NCBI GenBank assembly: GCA_037951165.1
Contig: JBBDHG010000028.1
Coordinates: 1,883,501-1,947,500 of the forward strand
Origin: Lophius americanus
Lineage: Eukaryota > Chordata > Actinopteri > Lophiiformes > Lophiidae
Length of the DNA: 64,000 bases
Reading direction: 5' to 3'
Shown here: piece by piece, positions 1 through 14,500 of the stretch
Layout of the letters: each line of letters opens with the position of its first letter
Position numbering within the stretch: the first letter of the stretch is position 1
Made by a program: the position numbers and the translations under genes
Notes under the pieces: generated by a model
Database searches by the model: none
What the model was told of the DNA's origin: nothing
What the model saw: the letters and a program-made list of their open reading frames with translations, nothing else

Positions 1-214
1 ACTTCAGCCCACCAGGAGTAGTTAGTGTAGTTGATGATGAGGAGGACCTGACACCACAGCAGCACCAGGGAAGGGTGGGTGGTGATGAGGCACTGCACCA
101 TGCTGTTTAGAACTTCTAAGGGGTAAAAAACGCCAGCATCTGTGCCGGTCTGTCCAACGCCGTTCTCACCTTTCAGGAGACGGCTAGCTGCAGCTGTGAT
201 CCTGCGAAACATTC
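1..214 (-). CDS. htt: htt exon 41, cut by window edge
   Basis: 214 nt visible, residues 1802-1872. Starts GMFRRITAAASRLLKGENGV and reaches LITTHPSLVLLWCQVLLI and YSWWAEV at the window edge. The rest of the gene (about 26 exons by human numbering) lies to the left. Confidence 0.95.
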
Positions 215-3200
215 CTGGAAGGAGAGGGAAAGCAAAAGACTAACTTTAGTGTCATGGTGTTCAAGAAAAATTCTTAATTTTCAAGTGTGCTTATTTCAGA
301 GAAAACCATTTGGATTTAGTGAACTTCATGGTAATCCATATTCTCCTGTTTGAGAAAGCCACATCATAACAATGGCTACTAAAATACTAAGCTCACCACT
401 TTTGAAGACATGTATGAGACACATGAGCAGAGTACCCAGCTGCTGGCAGTAGAAAGTGTGCTGCTGCTCTGTAATGTCCACTTTCACCAGTCGGGAGGAA
501 ATGTCATCCAGCAACACTCCTACCAGCTGAAGCAGGAACCTGGAACAGAAGACAAACTTTAAACAAATATCAATTTAAAAACGCAGAAATGACGAAAATG
601 AACACCAACTGAAACATTCCTTGAACCACAGACAAATGATAGCACTAACCTGGCAAAGGTTTCCTCGGGCAGAGCTTTTGGCGCCTCAGCATTGGGCTCC
701 TGACAACCAAGCGAGTCAGCACCGTGCGGGTCAATAGGGGAGGAACTTTGTTGGTGGAGGCGCCGAATTGTGTGGCAGGAGAGGAGGTGCGGGGAGAGGG
801 AGAGTTCATGGACCCGAGACAGGACAATGTCCTCAGTGGACTGGGAGATCAGGACTCTGAACACCGCAAGGATACCAGACACCCAAAGTTGAATCGTAGC
901 TACTGACGCCTGAATATGAAAAAGAGTTACATCCATATTTTGAGATGAATACACTTACAATCAATATTTTGTAATCACTTAACAAGCACACAAGATATTA
1001 AGGTTCACCAGATAGATAATATTAAAGGGTATTTGTGTACGATCAGATTTCAGAGAAAAGCTCTCACCATAGTAGCTGGGGTGGTAAACATGCTCTTGAG
1101 TAGCATATCTACAGGTCTGAGAGAGGAAGGCGCCACAGTCTCAAAGAGGGTGTTTAACACTCCCAACGCCTCTGGGGAGTCCAGGTACATCTATGAAGAG
1201 CCAACACACGAATGTATTAAGTGTTTGAGTACCAAGATGTTTGACCTAACTACTTATAAGACCTTTCATTATAGGTAAAAAAAAAAAAAAAAAGGTGAAT
1301 ATTTATTAACAAGGCACAATTCCGGGCAGTTTCCTACCTGCTGCTTGGCAATCATAGGTAGTATAACATCAGCAATCTGTCTGGACAATCTCTTCCACTT
1401 GTCCTCATTCTCTTTGTGACACTGTTGCAGCACCAAGATGAACATCTCCAACACCTTAACACACACAAGTAAATTCCATACAATACTTACTTAATACTAC
1501 AATATTTTCGTATTATCATGTTCTGTCTGATTGCGACCATACCTGATGGTATTGCACAAGTCTGAGCAGCATGGAGACCACCACCTCCTTCTGTGTATCC
1601 AGCTCCTTGCCTGCATCTGCTTTGTTGGAACCCCTCAATACAAACAGGTCATGGACTATTGGCTGCAGGGCTGGGATGGCTGTGGGGTAAGGAGAGAAGT
1701 AACAAGTTCAAATTGACATCCATGTTGTTACTATTGTTTGGTTAATAGAAATCCATGTCCTTCCTAAAGCTAAAAAAAATGCATGACGGACCTACATTGA
1801 GGATGATTTTATGAAGCTATTATTAGTTCAATGTTTAGGATAGCATGGGAGATAAGCATCACAGTAACATGTTTAGTAAGGGAGGAAATTATTCAGTATA
1901 AAGTGTTCATTGTTCGTATTCCTCTCACCGTGTGTGACAGCCTTCCTGCCGCTCGCCATGATGCCATCACACAACTGGATTATCTTGGGGATACTGATTA
2001 TCTGCTTAGAGTGGTAACGCTCATAAGATAGCAACACCAGGAAGAAAAAGATGTTGGGGATGATGGCCTCTGAATCTCTGTGAGAGTACAACATATATTA
2101 TTTTAGTTCAAAATGGAAAACTGAAAATAATCTACAGTACAAAAGAGGCTAACCATTAATGTAACCAGCATTAAAAAAAGAACAGATACAAATTTCTGAA
2201 AATGCCACAAAGCATTGTTTTTTACCTGAACTGTCCCACTTCAATGTATTCAAACTGCTTCAGGACAAAGCCTATGAACACCTGAAACAAAGATAGTCTG
2301 AGTGAGCTAAATTCCACATGTTGAAGTTGAGTTCATGCAAGAGAACCGGTGTCTTAACCTGGTCAGAGTCCAGCAGGCAGTAGTTGACTCTGAGCTGTAC
2401 AAGTTGGGCTAGCAGGTCGAGCACTTGTCTCTGCAGGGCCACAGAGGTGCTTGTAGTGTACTGCTTCAGAGCTTTGATTACCAGCGGCTCAAATAGACGA
2501 ATATGGTTGTGGATAGCGTTCTGGAGAAAGAGGAGGCCAAACTCAAGCAAATGAGCAATTGAAAATAAAATCACACTCAAAAAAATGTGTTTTGATCTGT
2601 TAAATAATTTGACTTGTAAATGTAGCCCAACGATGGAAGCTCACCTTATCTCCTTTTTGGCGTGTTGCATTTGCGATGTTGGACCTCAGCTGGTTTGAAG
2701 CTTTTTGCATGACATCAAACCACCTAGAAAAAGGAAAATTGTAACAAGTTTTGTGGTGCAGTGTGTTCATTTCACTGCATACCTAAGTAATAAATAAGTA
2801 ATGTTTGCTCCTTTGTCTAATCTATGCATTTCTTCAGCTCACCCAGAGGTATCTTGCTCCTGTTCAGCTTGCACCATATTACGGAGACTAGCATCAGCCA
2901 GAGCCTGAGTGAAGTGAGTGTACGGTGCCATGAAGCAGTAGTGGTAAAGGCCTGGCCGCAGGCTGGATGAACCAAGTCGGAGAGCTTTGCCCTGGGAACG
3001 GCTGGGTCCACTCATGATACCCTCATACTGGGAGGCCAGATTGGTACCAAACAGGGTCTTCAACAGCTAAAGAATGAAGGAGGGGTATTCCGTTACTCAA
3101 GCAAGCAACAGTGTAGAGTCCATGTCGGTTAAAATGTACAGCATAAAAAGGTCCAAAAATGTCCTGTAACACTGTGCAACCCCTTATTTATCCACTGTCT

Positions 3201-6200
3201 ACACACCAGGTGTGTTTCTGCTAATTGCACATCTACACCCAGACTATTTTAATTTATATAGTATGTACATGTGTATTTCTATTTTTTTATCTTATAAAAC
3301 ACACAGTTGAACAAGGTGCTCTCCTGTTTAACAGTACAGAACCGTGGTAATGATCCAGAGTACAGTAAGCTGGAATGTAATTGAGCAGAGGCTCCAGGCA
3401 TCATACCCCTCAAGCGTGGGGTATGTTGCATGCTCTTGCCTTAGTCATGGCTGGCTGGCGCACACACACACAAACACACACGCCAGATTCCATTCTCTAG
3501 GATAGCAGCCCACTGCTGCAAAATCCCCGAAGAATGTTCATCCTGTCTCTCACTCTTGAGCCTTATGACAATGTCCCTAATCAGTCTTTTGATACCCCAT
3601 TCTAACTTTTGAGTTGCTGGCATATAATAGGGAGTAATCATTTATTTAAAAACAATAGAAAAAAATTAAGTAGATGAGCTATTTAACTTTAGATTAATTA
3701 TTTATATTTTTTCAACTGCAATTAATTGAGATTGATGTCAAAGAGGATTTGGAACCATCATGTTTTATTAAATTTATGTTCCATGCAGCATTCCAACATT
3801 TGGGTAGGTAGGTTCAACAAGGGGAAAGACATTCTGTAATGGTTGGAGGAAGGTATCGTGGACATTTTCCTAAAAAATTTTATTTTAGACTCAAGACTAT
3901 TGACAGCCAGGGTCATCTGACGATGACTCATACCCCTGTAGTGTATATTGTCCTGGATATACTGAATGCTTGAAACATAACATTCAGAATCCCCATCAAG
4001 AACATGCTTTTCTAGAAAAATATCCTAAGCCACAACTTCCTATAGTTTCTGTGTAGTGTTTGTGAAACTATAAAGTATAATTTGTGAATTGTTTAATTAT
4101 AGAGGGACACACTAGTGACTATATCCCCCATAATTTCAAGGTCAGGAGGGATACAAATCAGTCCAGCAGGACCAAACTTTTTGTGTTAAGAGATACCAAC
4201 AAATCCACCAAAACACACATCTGGGCAACTTCAAATGCAGAAAAACTTTTCTAAAATTGAGCTAAAAAGATTTAGTGGCGAGTTTGACCACTGTTCAACT
4301 ATTCAATGTAGACAATAGTATGACCCGTTCTGTTGCAGTACTAATACTATCCCACTCCAACAAATACATTTTTTTAACACCACATGCTAGATTACTTTCA
4401 CAATGAAAATTACAATGTTTCTTTATAAAGATGTATGGAGCCATCGCACAGGGAACCCAAATTCTTTACAGGCCCTGTCGGCAGGAACCAGCCTCACTCT
4501 GTGTGGAGTTTACCGGATGCAGCACACTGCTCAGTGCTGGAACCATTAAGACCCCCACACATTCTGAATCAACAAGGTAAAAGCACAGATTACTGACCTG
4601 TTGCACACACACAGTGGCCATGGTTGGTTCTCTTGCGAAGCAGGACTTGAGGTAACCCAGGATTTCCTCCACACTCTGACAACATTGAGATCATTTCATT
4701 GATCGGTTACACTTAAGGTGAACATTGGATGTGTAGTGGTTTGCATAAATTACTTCATTTGTTTTTCAACATTTCACCTAAGAGGAATATTTACCTTGCT
4801 GATGTCACTTAGTGTGGCCAACTCCAGGAGCTGAGATAGAACATCTAAAGTGGAACGCAGGAAGCCTCCAAATTTCTCTTGGGTATTGTGGAGGTCCAAA
4901 GTCACCTAAGATACAAACTCAATTAATGCCAATCCCAAACATTGACATTAGGCTTCCTGAGGTTTGTGGCCTTAGCACCTTTGGGTAACTAGAACTAGTT
5001 TCAAAATGAGGATGTGTTCTGACCTTGTAGTTAGCATGTGTAGCTTTGAGGACATCATAGAGCTTGAGGTAGGGTGGCAAGTGGTAGAAGTTGCCAATGG
5101 TAGAAGATTTGTTTGCGGCTGTTGACCCTGTGCTGTCTGATGGCCTGCCTGCTCACAAAAATCTCGTTACATTTATTTAATATTAACAGACCACATCAGA
5201 GAGATGAATGGGCCCTAAGCTTGGCTGCATATGTACCTGTGTTGACCTCGTTGCTTTTCTTTGGGCTCATAGGGGCAGCACTAGGCTCAGCAGCTTCCTT
5301 TTCTTTGCCTTTCCTCCGGATTGGACTGAGCGAGGGCGTGTTGCCCAGGGATGGGAGGCTGGCCTAAAATGTATTGAACACAAACAAAGAAAAAAATAAA
5401 TTAACCTCCTGTGGATATGACTTGGAATCGTAAGCAGAAAAAATTAATATAATATAGCTTAAGAATCCGTGCTTCATCAATGACTTTAAGAATATCAATT
5501 GCCTTAACCGCTGGTCCAGGGGGACTGTCATCCAGCACATGGGCGCAGATGTTGAGGACCTTCATTAGGTGGGAGAAGAGCTGCTCTACCATGGCCACCA
5601 GGGAGCGCTCAGACAGACCTGCCCAGGGTTCCTCCATCTTAATTGTGCTTCCGCTGGTGTTCGTGCCGCCACTGCTGCCTTCTTCCTCTACAGCCCAGGG
5701 GTTCCGCATGCATTTAAGAGCCACAGCTGGGGACACAATTAGAGGACGACTTCATATCAGTCTGCTGTTTTTGCGTAAAAGTCGTTTGAATGAAATGTGG
5801 TGTATTTGGTATACATGAATAGCATGGTAAGGTAAGAAGGTAAGAATATTACCCACCAGCTAGCAGATTGCCAGAAAGCAAAAGTGCATCCTGGTGTGAA
5901 GAGAGATCCAGTGGGAACCAGGCAGAGGAAAGTAAGGAGAGGGCCATATTTGCCATGCCCACTATCAGAGTCCTCCGTTCAGAGTCTGGGGCTGACGAGG
6001 TTGCAGAAGAAGTGGGAGCACTATTGGGCTGTGACACACTGCAGACAAGTGGTACAAGGACAGAAATTTAAGAATGAGTATAGTATAAAATAGTTTCAGT
6101 AAGATATTTTTAAATAGATTGAGTGCAGATTATATATATATATATATAAAATTGCATTTACAAACCTGAGGGCCCTGCCTCTGCTTCGATTGAGACTTGA

Positions 6201-9200
6201 GCGGGAAGAAAAGTTGCTACTGGAGCTAACATAGCCACAGTGCCAGCCTGTGCTCCAAACACACACTGGAAAACTTAAAGCGAGGTTGCACAAGGCCTCA
6301 CAGCAGCCAAACTGCAGATGAATAAACCAGAAGTAATTTCATTATCAAGGAAAAAGACACATTAGCACCTTGTTACATAACAGGTAAGAAAAAAACGGAA
6401 GCATGGCTGAAAACTCACAGTCAGGGCTCTGGAGGTAGAGGAAGTGAACGCATGGGAGATGGCAGTAACAACTCTGGACAAATTGTTCTCCAGTGTGACA
6501 TCCGCCACAGTGTTGGACAAGTTGAAACCTCTGTAGGTCCTGACAGAAGAGAAAGAGCGAAGTGCTGTGACAATATGAGCTTTACAACCACTTAGAGAAT
6601 GAATCATTAGCAATAGGATTGAGACATCGAGACATCGTGTGATGCATCACTACAGGAGTGAGAGTGTGTGAGTTTACATACCTTGTGATTGTGCTAACTG
6701 TGAACTGGGAGGGGGGTTGTGTCTCATGCATCAACAACTGCAGGTACACTGAACTCTGATCCCTGGCAATGGCTACTACTGGGTCTACTTGACCCTGGTC
6801 ACAGTCATAGAACAACCTGGAAACTAGCCTGGAAGAGAGAGGGGCATAAGCGTAGGGTTGGACGAGAACGAAGAAACATTAAGTACACAAGGACGAAGAT
6901 ATCAAACTATTTGTACTAGTTTTAAAACAGAATGTTCTTAACCACATTCAAGTTCATTATACAGTGCATCCGGAATGTATTCACAGCACTTCACTTACTC
7001 CACATTTTGTTATGTTTCAGCCTGTCTCCAAAATGGATTAAATACATTTTTTTCCTCAATTCTACACAGAAAACCTCATTATGACAAAGCGAAAAAAGTT
7101 CTTTGAAATTTTTACTAATGTATTAAATATAAATAACGAAAATATTACATGTACATAAGTATTCAAAGGTTTTGCTCAATACTTTGTTTAAGCACCTTTT
7201 GCACAAATTACAGCCTCAAGTCTTTTTGAGTATGATGCTACAAATTTTTTTTTAGATATTTTTGGGTAGTTTCTTACATTCTTCTTTGCAGGACCTTTCA
7301 AACTCCATCAGGTTTGATTGGGGAGTGTCAGTGCACAGCCATTTTTAGATCTGTCCGGAGATGTTCAATCGGGTTCGAGTCTCGGCTCTGGCTGGGACAC
7401 TCAATTTCCCTCGAGCCTGACTAGTCTCCCAGTTCCTCCCGCCAGAAAACACCAGAATGGTGCTGCCACCACCATGCTTCACTGTAGGGATGGTATTGGC
7501 CAGGTGATGAGCGGTTCCTGGTTTCCTCCAGACATGACGCTTGGCATTTAGGCCAAAGAGTTCAATCTTTGTTTCATCAGACCAGAGAATTTTGTTTCTC
7601 ATGGTCTGAGAATCCTTCAGGTGCCTTTTGGCCAAATGGTATGTGCTGACAGGCACTGTCAAATGTGGGACTTTATATAGTCAGGTGTGTGCCTTTCCAA
7701 ATCCTGCCCAATCAACTGAATTTACCACAGCTGGACTCCAATCAAGTTGTAGAAACATTTCAAGGATGATCATTGGAAACAGGATGCACCTGAGCTCAAT
7801 TTTGGGTGTCATGGCCAAGGCTGTGAATACTTATGTACATGTTATATTTTCATTCTTTATTTTTAATACATTTGCAAAAATGACATGCAAACTTTTTTCG
7901 CTTTGTCATAATCGGGTGTAGAATTTTGAGGGGAAAAAATTAATTTATTTCATTTTAGAAAAAGGCTGTAACATAACAAAATGTGGAAAAAGTGAAGCCC
8001 TGTGAATACTTTCCGGATGCACTGTATACTGCCACTATGACAGCTAATACAGTATTGAGATGATGTACCTGCTTACGGCAGAGGCTGCCACGTGACGGAC
8101 TCTGGGGTCATCATCCCCTAACAGATTAATGACCACATCATTCAAGGCTCGTTCCTGGAGTCGCAATCGCTAGAAAAAGTAATTACATCACACAGAGCAG
8201 TTTCAGATAATTAAGTTGGAAAAACAACTCTGAAGATTTTTAAAATAATGGAGAATTTACCCCTGTGTAGTGATGATCTCCTTTATGCAAAGCCTCCGTT
8301 TTCCTTTCAAGGAAATTAACTAACCTAAATAGAGAGATAATCTTTATATGGCTTTCACAGCAAATATAAAATAAGTTTGGTTACACTGCATTTTCTCAAA
8401 TTTTTTATATATTTCTATCCATCTATCTATTTCTATATCTATATATATCAACAACAACAAAAAAAGAGAACACTTAAATCACACATCCCAGATCTGGATG
8501 AATTAAATATTCCTGATGGTGTAATTGTTGAGAACAAAATAACTTAAGAATGATCAATAGAAAACAAAATTTACCCACTGAGGATTGGATTCAGAATCAT
8601 ACTCAAAATCAAAGTGGAAAATTGAGATCCCATGCTGATCCAGCTTTTGTGAATTTCCTCAAGACAACTTGTGCTGTTGCTCAGCTGTGAGTATGGCCTC
8701 CACGTGCCTGTATGCACTCCCTACAACATCTGGGCATGCTCTTCATGGATGGTCTCTTGGGGGATCTCTCCCCAGACCTGGATCAAAGCATCAGTCAGTT
8801 CCTGAACAGTCCTTGGTGTGCATGGCGGTGGATGCAACGACATGATGTCCAAGAGGTGCTTTATTGGATTCAGGTCTGGGGAACAGGCGGGCCAGTCAAT
8901 AGCATCGATGCCTTCATCATCCAGGAACCACTAACAAACTCCAGCCACATGAGGCCGGACATTGTCATGCACCAGAAGGAAAACCAAGGCCCACTGCACC
9001 AGTATACGGTCCGATAATGGTGCTGAGGATCTCATCGTGTTACCTAAAAGCATTCAGGATACCCCTGGCAAGCATGTGGAGATCTGTGGCCCTCCAAGGA
9101 TATGCCTCCCCAGATTATCACTGACCCAACGCCAAACCGGTCATGCTGGAAGATGTCGAAGGCAGCAGAACGTTCTCCATCTGCAGACTCTCTCACGTCT

Positions 9201-11550
9201 GCCCGCTTGTGGACGTCAGGCCCCCATGCCAACCTCATGGAGTCTGTTTTGTAGGGCTCTGACAATGCTCCTCCTGTTTCTCCTTTCACAAAGGAGCACA
9301 TAGCGGTCTTGCTGCTGGCTTGTTGCCCATCTACGGCCTCCTCATACTCTCCTGGTGTACTGGCCTCTCCAGGTACTTCCTCCACTGTCTTGACACTGTA
9401 CTGGGAAACACAGCAAACCTTCTGGCCACAACACGTATGGATGTGCCATCCTGGAGGAGCTACACTACCTGATAAACTTCTGTGGGCTGCAAACACCACT
9501 TCATGCTACCACTAGTGGGCGAGGGCACTGGAAAAATGCAAAACTAGCCAAGACTCAACCAGAAAGGATGAGAGGGAAATGGTCTGTGGCCACCACCTGC
9601 AAAACCATTCCTTAATAGAGCTGCGTGTGTAATATTACACATAAATACACATATATATATAAATATTTATACACACACACACCTATTTATATATACACAT
9701 CTATCTATATCTATATCTATCTATATATAGATATATGTGGATAAAACTATTTCCCCATCAAACCTAGTACTTACTTACTGTTGAGGATAAAGTGATTTTG
9801 AATATCAATCCATGACAACAAGATGTAGATGCAAGTAGCACTGGCAAACAATGAAAGATATATACAATAGTGAAACCTACCGGAAATCCATCTCTGCCAG
9901 GGTCTCCAGGAGCTCAGTGCGGACAAGCCAATACGATGATTCCCTCAGAGCAAGCAGGCTTATCAACAACTGTAGGCCGAGATCGCTGAGCGTGCTGCTG
10001 CACACAGTCATTATGCAGTGCTGAGACACACACACTAAAGTCAGACTCATACATAGAGCACAGATCGACCCCAATGCTGAGGCATCTTACCCTAACTGCG
10101 GAGCAAGCCATCTTACAGGTAACGGAGGATTCATCTTTCAGGGTTTTCTGGAGCAAGGGAATCAAATCCACCAGGGACACAGGGTTACCTGAAGAGCAAC
10201 AGGACGGACAGGAGAGGGGAAAAAAACAACTAGTGATTACCGAAGATTTAAACATTGGTCCCACAGTTAATTAACTCACTGTATTATACTCCCAGCAGGC
10301 CCAGGCAATTAATAAAAAAACTAAATTTAAGACCTGTAAACAATGTAAACTATATAGGTTAATATTGATCTTCAAATGTGTGCGCTAAAACTTTCCTTAC
10401 AATCTACACACTGTGCATTCACATGTTTCCGCACATTTAAACCTCATTTAAGCTAAAATAGTGAAAATGGATGGAGTCATTCTTATGTATTCTGTTAATT
10501 TCCTCCGTAATTGCGCAAATTTTCTGACAGCAAACTAACATAGAGAAAACTGTACTACCATTGTAACGCGCTGATCAATTTAGCCACAAATTAGGGGAAA
10601 ATCATGAATGCCATTTCAATCATGTGAATGTTTACAGCCACAAAGGAAAAAATGAAGTGAAAAGGTGAAGAATAAAAAATAAAACATATCCATGTTATAT
10701 TTATCTAAAATATTGGTTCCGCTTGTGAAGCCTTTTGTTTATTTTAATTTTATCACAACTTCCTTTACATCAACATTTTTGTTGTTTGACTATTCAGTAC
10801 AGTCATGTTATTGTATCAACGTCAATGTAAACGTACGCACGGAGGTATGTAGGTACAGTATTTGACACAATATTGTGCTTGGATGGATCAAGAGCTGTAG
10901 TCCGCAGTCAGGAAAAACAATGGTGCATTCACAGAGTCAAGAATAAGATCTCATGACAAAAGTAATCATGTTACTGATGCAAAGTCATTATCGCCCGGTT
11001 TAAAGTGCCACAATACAAACAAACCTGTTGTACTCTGCACACTGGCCAGCCAGGTGTGTATGTTGTAACGTGTTTTGGTGAGTGCTGCTTGTATGATGGC
11101 TCCACAGAGAATGGCTGTGGCCCCTCTAATCTGAGGATCACCATGAGCAATGAGGCCAAGGATGTCACTGATATACTGCTGCTCTGCAAGGGGATAAAAC
11201 ACAGCAGGGTCAAAGGCGGTGCTGAAGACAGATAGACAGTCAGCAATTAATGCATACTAAACGCAACACCAATTTTCTGAAAACATAATTTGAAGTACAA
11301 TATAGTTTTCGAGCTGGAGATTAAAAAGAGTGCCATACTCCTACTACAACAGCTTCCCTCTTCTTCAGGTTTCAACCTTTAGCATCATTCTCCAGCCACA
11401 TAAATCCACACAGTCTTAATGAAATGGCTCACAATTTTCCAATCTGAATCAATGTCAGACCCACCACACTCCCACACAGGTGCTTAAAACCTATTCCCTG
11501 ATAATACCTCTTTTTCAAGGAATGTCCCTCTGCTATTGTAGGGCTCCAGT

Positions 11551-11581
<31 letters not shown>

Positions 11582-14500
11582 TAAATATATACACTCAAGT
11601 GTGTTATGTTTTTCTTTTATGCCCCTACCTTCTACTGGAATGCCTTCAAGTGGCTCCAAGTACAAGGAATTAAAGAATGCCTCGGGGTGCAGCGCTGCTG
11701 CTGCTCCAACACAGCTGACTGCCAGAGCCTTTACGCTCACTCGCACCTCTTTGTCAGGAGTCAGACCTGAAAGAAAAAAAAACAACAAAGATTGACATTC
11801 CCACTCACAATGATTATACACAAAATAACATAAATGAACCTTTGTATTTGAATTTGTCTCCCTAAATCTTATTTCTTGTTTAATATATTGTTTGTGATGA
11901 CAAAGTTGAAGGTTTTAAATAGTTGTGGGTTTTAGATGACATTGTCATGCTATTAAAATTTGTTCATTATTGGACAGCAAAGAAGTCACCTAGATAAACA
12001 ACTGACACTTTTGAGTTAATTTATTTGTTAGGACTTTCATCAGTCATCTCTTACTTTTATTAAACTAACCAATAAATATAAATACCATTTTAGGGCAAAA
12101 CAGAGAGTTTTACAGTTGCTCTAATGTGAGCTTTACACAAAATGGGATACTGCCGTTGGTACTCATCTCAACTTTTACCGTTCTAATTTTAGGTCAAGTA
12201 TGACAGTTTGTTAACACTCACCATTCTTTTCTCCTGTTAGAAGGAAGGAGGCAGCAAGAAGTCGAACGCAGTGGACCAATGGTTCCACGCCCTGGTCTGT
12301 GTAATGTCCAATAGGTCCCTTTATCCGCAATGGCTAATGAGTACAAAGTTATTTTAATGACAGGAACAGACTACTTTTTGCTCCCTTTACCTTCAGGTGA
12401 CAAACTGTGGCATGGATACCTTGTTGTCAGGTTCAGGTTCAGTAAGTTCGTCCTTTGGTAAAAAGCGGTCCACACTGGTGTCAGAATCCTGCCGGTTGTG
12501 ACCTCGGCCTTCGAATAGATGAGGCTTGCTGAGAGCTGGAAACAATGACATTTATGACAATAAGAAGAACCAGTCTTCAGTGGCAGCCAATATGTGTGTT
12601 TACATGTGTGGCATACCTAGTGCTGACTGCGGGAATGGTTCTGGGTGATCTTCTATGGAGGGAGGTGCTGCACTTTCATCTTCTTCATCCTGTAGTGTTC
12701 CAATCTGCATCCCAGAATACTGGCTCTCACTGCCATCCAGCACCTTATGCACATACAAAGAGCAGACACTTCAAGAGGGAACTCAACTTACTTTACAGAA
12801 AAGCACAAATTATAATGAAGTGAGACCACATGCAAGGGCTACTTAAATCGCTCCAACTCATTGATTGAGTTAGATTTGTTGGATTGAGGGCAAAGACCAT
12901 GGAAGACGACCAAAACTGCAAGTCAAGAAAAATTCCTCTCCAACTCTACTGAGTCATGCTTGGGGTTTTCACTTACAGCAAAACAACATCACACAAGAAA
13001 AAGCACAGGCTTAAAAACTCTAGGGATGGGGTTCCACCAAAGTAAAATCAAGCTTTTGAGCGTACCTTAATTTAACTTTGACATTAAACAGAATTAGATC
13101 AAGTGAGTAAGTACAATTTTCATTAAATAAACTATTTGAGGTACACGCATTATGTTACAGAGACCATTTTTTTCTTTTCTGAGCATGATGCATTGAGTAC
13201 TCAATCCAAGAATTTGACACATAGTGCTCTGAAAAAGCTTTTAATTTTCTGATTTCTTCTATTTGTGTGAATCTGAGACTAAACAGTATCAGATCTTCAA
13301 CCTAAATTTAATATAAAACAAAGTAACCTGAGCCACACTAGAGTGTTAAAATTCAAATTGCTTTATTTGTCCCTAACGGGAAATTAAAAACATGTGAACA
13401 TGATCTGCTCATTTCATGTTCTGTCACAGCAACTCAAACAGTTTCAGGTCCAGATTTTGACTAGGCCTCTCCATAACTTTAATTTTATTCCTTATCATCT
13501 ATTCAGAACCGGAATACTCTTCTGCCTGGTATCATGTATTTACTCAGGTTGCCTTTGTTTTTATGTTAAATTTTTATTGAAAATCCATCCCAATTTAGTT
13601 TTGGATATACACAAAAATAGAAGAAACAGAAGGAGGGTGCAAAATTTTTTCACAGCATTGTACTTCTCTTGGTTTTCATACACTGGTACAAAGGCCTGTC
13701 ACACTTGCTTATTTTGTGTGGGGTTTTATTTTTTTGGTACTTTCAAAAACATCAAATTTTTGAGAGCGAGCCACTGTATACCAGAACGAAGGGAGGGAAA
13801 TAGTGTTTTGTCAATGACACCAACAGCAGGAAAGTAGCAGGTAGCAGGGCAAATTCTGTGCATGGGTTGTGATGAACAAGCGGATGAAAGGACAAAGAAT
13901 GAACAAAGCCAAAAGTTTTCAGACAAGCAAGCCCCAAAATGTCCATTTGGCTGACCTTGTCACTAGTGCTAGAGGAGGAAGAGGTGGCATAAAAGGAGGA
14001 TGAGGAGGCGAAAAAGAATGAAGACGACGAAGAGGAAGCAGTGTAGTCACTGTCTGTGGCATCGGGACCCTCGGTGGAAGTTGGTGAGGGTGTGGTCGAC
14101 TCAATCACCCGTGACAAAGAAGTGCGTGACCGTGACTAAGTAGGGAGAAGGATGATGGAAAGGGGGCAAGACCATAGAAGGTAAGCTGTTAACTGACTCC
14201 ATTAATTACCCACTGAGTGTATCAGACATGAATGCCAACCTGCTCCCAAACGTTCACATCCCACGGTACACCAGGATCGATGAAGGGGATAAATTAAAAT
14301 GACCATCCTTTCCATTTTGACAGGAAGTTATCAATTATGAAGATCTTACATAGATGCAATCCTGTTCTAGATCAGATTATATCCAATACGGTTTGACAAA
14401 CCTTTTCAAAAGCACCCTTTTGTCACTGTGTGATCTTAATACTGTGCAACATGAGCTGAAGCTAATGGCTCTCTGTGAGGTTGAATGGAAAGATGAAAGA

